Shown here piece after piece: positions 62,972 to 64,000 of a stretch of DNA of 64,000 bases. Below the pieces are notes generated by a model. The model did not search any database. It had not been told where the DNA came from and saw only the letters and a list, made by a program, of their open reading frames with translations. Both the position numbers and the translations under genes were made by a program. Location: assembly GCA_037965595.1 (NCBI GenBank), contig CP150183.1, forward strand, positions 2,790,001 through 2,854,000, written 5' to 3'. The stretch's first letter is position 1. Every line of letters starts with the position of its first letter. This DNA comes from Alkalihalobacillus sp. FSL W8-0930 (lineage in GTDB: Bacteria; Bacillota; Bacilli; Bacillales; Bacillaceae_D).

Positions 62972-63473
62972 CCTGATTCACAGTTATGATGGACGGGTGT
63001 TCCGGATTATGAAGTTGTTTTTCCACCCGGCGATACGAAAATAGCATGGCAATTCTCCACGGAAGGATCATCCCATAAGCTAAAAGAAAAAACATCCCTG
63101 ATAATTCTTCAGGATTAATACTTTGGCCAAGAAACGCTCGGAATGCAATACGTATGACCAATAACCCCATTAAAATAAACATAAATGCTTTTGAACGTTG
63201 TAAATAAATATGGCCATCTCTTATCTCAAACTTAGACGTTACGATAAGAAAGATTGAAAATAACATACCCACTGCAAGCGCTTCCGCTACTTGCAAAGAA
63301 TCAGGTCTAGTTGGTTCATATAAAAACATTAAGAAACCTGTAGACATAAAAATAGGTGGCAAAATTATTTTCTTTAAAGAAGCAGGCTTTTTCGCAGCTT
63401 TCATTCGCACAAGCAATGCAATTCCACCCATGGCGAATGCAAGGATAATTGGAATGAGGAGTAAGTTATCCAA
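62952..63473 (-). CDS. ccdC: CcdC-like membrane protein
   Basis: A 173-residue protein with five helices. VRMKAAKKPASLKKIILPPI, TGFLMF, FLIVTSKFEIRDG and LLAYGMILPWRIAM match the B. subtilis CcdC family, coded with cytochrome c maturation genes but with no proven role. The start is TTG with AAGGGGA seven bases upstream. The C-terminus overlaps its own terminator stem. Confidence 0.83.
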   Translation of the reverse strand: MDNLLLIPIILAFAMGGIALLVRMKAAKKPASLKKIILPPIFMSTGFLMFLYEPTRPDSLQVAEALAVGMLFSIFLIVTSKFEIRDGHIYLQRSKAFMFILMGLLVIRIAFRAFLGQSINPEELSGMFFLLAYGMILPWRIAMLFSYRRVEKQLHNPEHPSIITVNQEPAPNK

Positions 63474-63528
63474 CTTGATGTCCCCTTTTCAGTAAGATTC
63501 ATCTATATGAGGTTGATGAAACATGAAA

Positions 63529-63557
63529 GCCTGTCCCGCTGCTATGAGCGGAACAGG
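63529..63557 (-). terminator. terminator of ctaB
   Basis: CCTGTTCCGCT pairs with AGCGGGACAGG across CATAGC on the minus strand; only a short T-run (CTTTC) follows. Confidence 0.7.
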
Positions 63558-63564
63558 AAGAAAA

Positions 63565-64000
63565 TCAACCATTTACATACATTAGGATAAGCGAATACCC
63601 AATGATTAATGCAAACAGTATTGTAATATGATTAAGAGAATAAATAAACATCGCAGTTGCCCACTTATAGTCACTCATCTTTTTGTATCCAGCAATTCCA
63701 AGAATCATCCAACCAAGTGTTAAAACAAAGGCTGTAATGGCAATTGTTTTACTAAATGGGAAGAAGAGTGCAGATGAAGCAAGTAACACAATTAAGTAGA
63801 CAAGCGTTTGAATCTTAGTACGCTTGATCCCTTTAACAACAGGTAGCATTGGCACATCAGCCGCTCGGTAATCTTCAAGCTTACGGATCGCAATCGCATA
63901 AAAATGCGGCATTTGCCAGATTAGCATTAAAATGAATAATCCAATCGCTGCCGGGTGATAAATATCAGAGGATACCGCAGCCCATCCAATTAATGGTGGA
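63565..64000 (-). CDS. ctaB: protoheme IX farnesyltransferase, 3' part (cut by window edge)
   Basis: Makes heme O from protoheme and farnesyl pyrophosphate for the terminal oxidase. The frame is open to the window edge and already in the family core: PLIGWAAVSSDIYHPAAIGL, then LMLIWQMPHFYAIAIRKLED and YRAADVPMLPVVKG, with three C-terminal helices. An internal ATG at 63927 is not the real start; about half of the gene lies beyond the window. Confidence 0.94.
   Translation of the reverse strand, partial: PPLIGWAAVSSDIYHPAAIGLFILMLIWQMPHFYAIAIRKLEDYRAADVPMLPVVKGIKRTKIQTLVYLIVLLASSALFFPFSKTIAITAFVLTLGWMILGIAGYKKMSDYKWATAMFIYSLNHITILFALIIGYSLILMYVNG

Noticed and set aside
63565-63927. A complete 120-residue membrane protein at the right edge
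   Set aside because: The frame stays open to base 64000 and reads as the conserved core of CtaB; the ATG at 63927 is internal.

Overview
The window is a 64 kb chromosomal stretch from a low-GC Gram-positive bacterium of the family Bacillaceae. Evidence: AGGAGG-type ribosome binding sites before nearly every gene, frequent GTG/TTG starts, a leucyl T-box, an S-box riboswitch, cre and Fur sites, an Sda sporulation checkpoint gene, and gene order shared with the Bacillus subtilis ytgP-ytfP-leuS-ytqAB-ytpA-ytoA-metK-pckA-ytmA-ytkD region. The acidic, Asp/Glu-rich lipoproteins and a full OpuA glycine-betaine system suggest a salt- or alkali-tolerant relative (Alkalihalobacillus-like); that placement is inference.

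Layout. 0.1-7.4 kb: type I pullulanase, PurU, an orphan HicB-like protein, a NERD-like protein, a thpR-lrgA-lrgB operon and CysK. 7.4-14.2 kb: a 400-base gene-free leader before ytzE, an RsuA-family pseudouridine synthase, three consecutive SEDS (FtsW/RodA/SpoVE) paralogues and a MurJ/YtgP flippase. 14.3-16.6 kb: SMP-30 lactonase, YjbQ-family protein, arylamine N-acetyltransferase. 16.7-25.6 kb: a YesMN two-component system, two paralogous YesO-like sugar-binding lipoproteins, two permeases and YesL, with cre sites in front of each transcription unit but no ATPase and no glycosidase. 25.8-40 kb: conserved housekeeping (ytfP, leuS, yttB-like, ytqA, ytqB, beta- and gamma-carbonic anhydrases, ytpA, metK, pckA, ytmA, ytkD). 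40-48.4 kb: MFS exporter, YwpF-like protein, sda, patB, membrane-anchored phospholipase D-like protein, ABC-F ATPase, dgk and dck. 48.4-53 kb: a 20-bp tandem array, a membrane-anchored Mrr-like nuclease, and the opuABC operon divergent from its GbsR-type regulator with a clear palindromic operator. 53-59.6 kb: Fur-controlled yclNOPQ siderophore importer, a PAP2 phosphatase, a double-domain GDPD and an FbpA-like small protein. 59.7-64 kb: pxpBCA 5-oxoprolinase, a YisL-like membrane protein, CcdC, and the 3' part of ctaB cut by the window edge.

No phage, transposase, CRISPR array, tRNA or rRNA was seen. The most unusual content is in the spaces between genes: a pair of ~170-bp interspersed elements with imperfect terminal inverted repeats and a shared GGCGAATGATTC hairpin (one supplies the stop codon of the PAP2 gene); a nine-copy 20-bp tandem array that starts in a terminator arm and supplies the stop codon of the Mrr-like gene; a second weaker period-20 array in an equivalent position between convergent genes; and a decayed GC-rich dispersed repeat. 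Function calls rest on reading the translations and motifs by eye; no database search was run.
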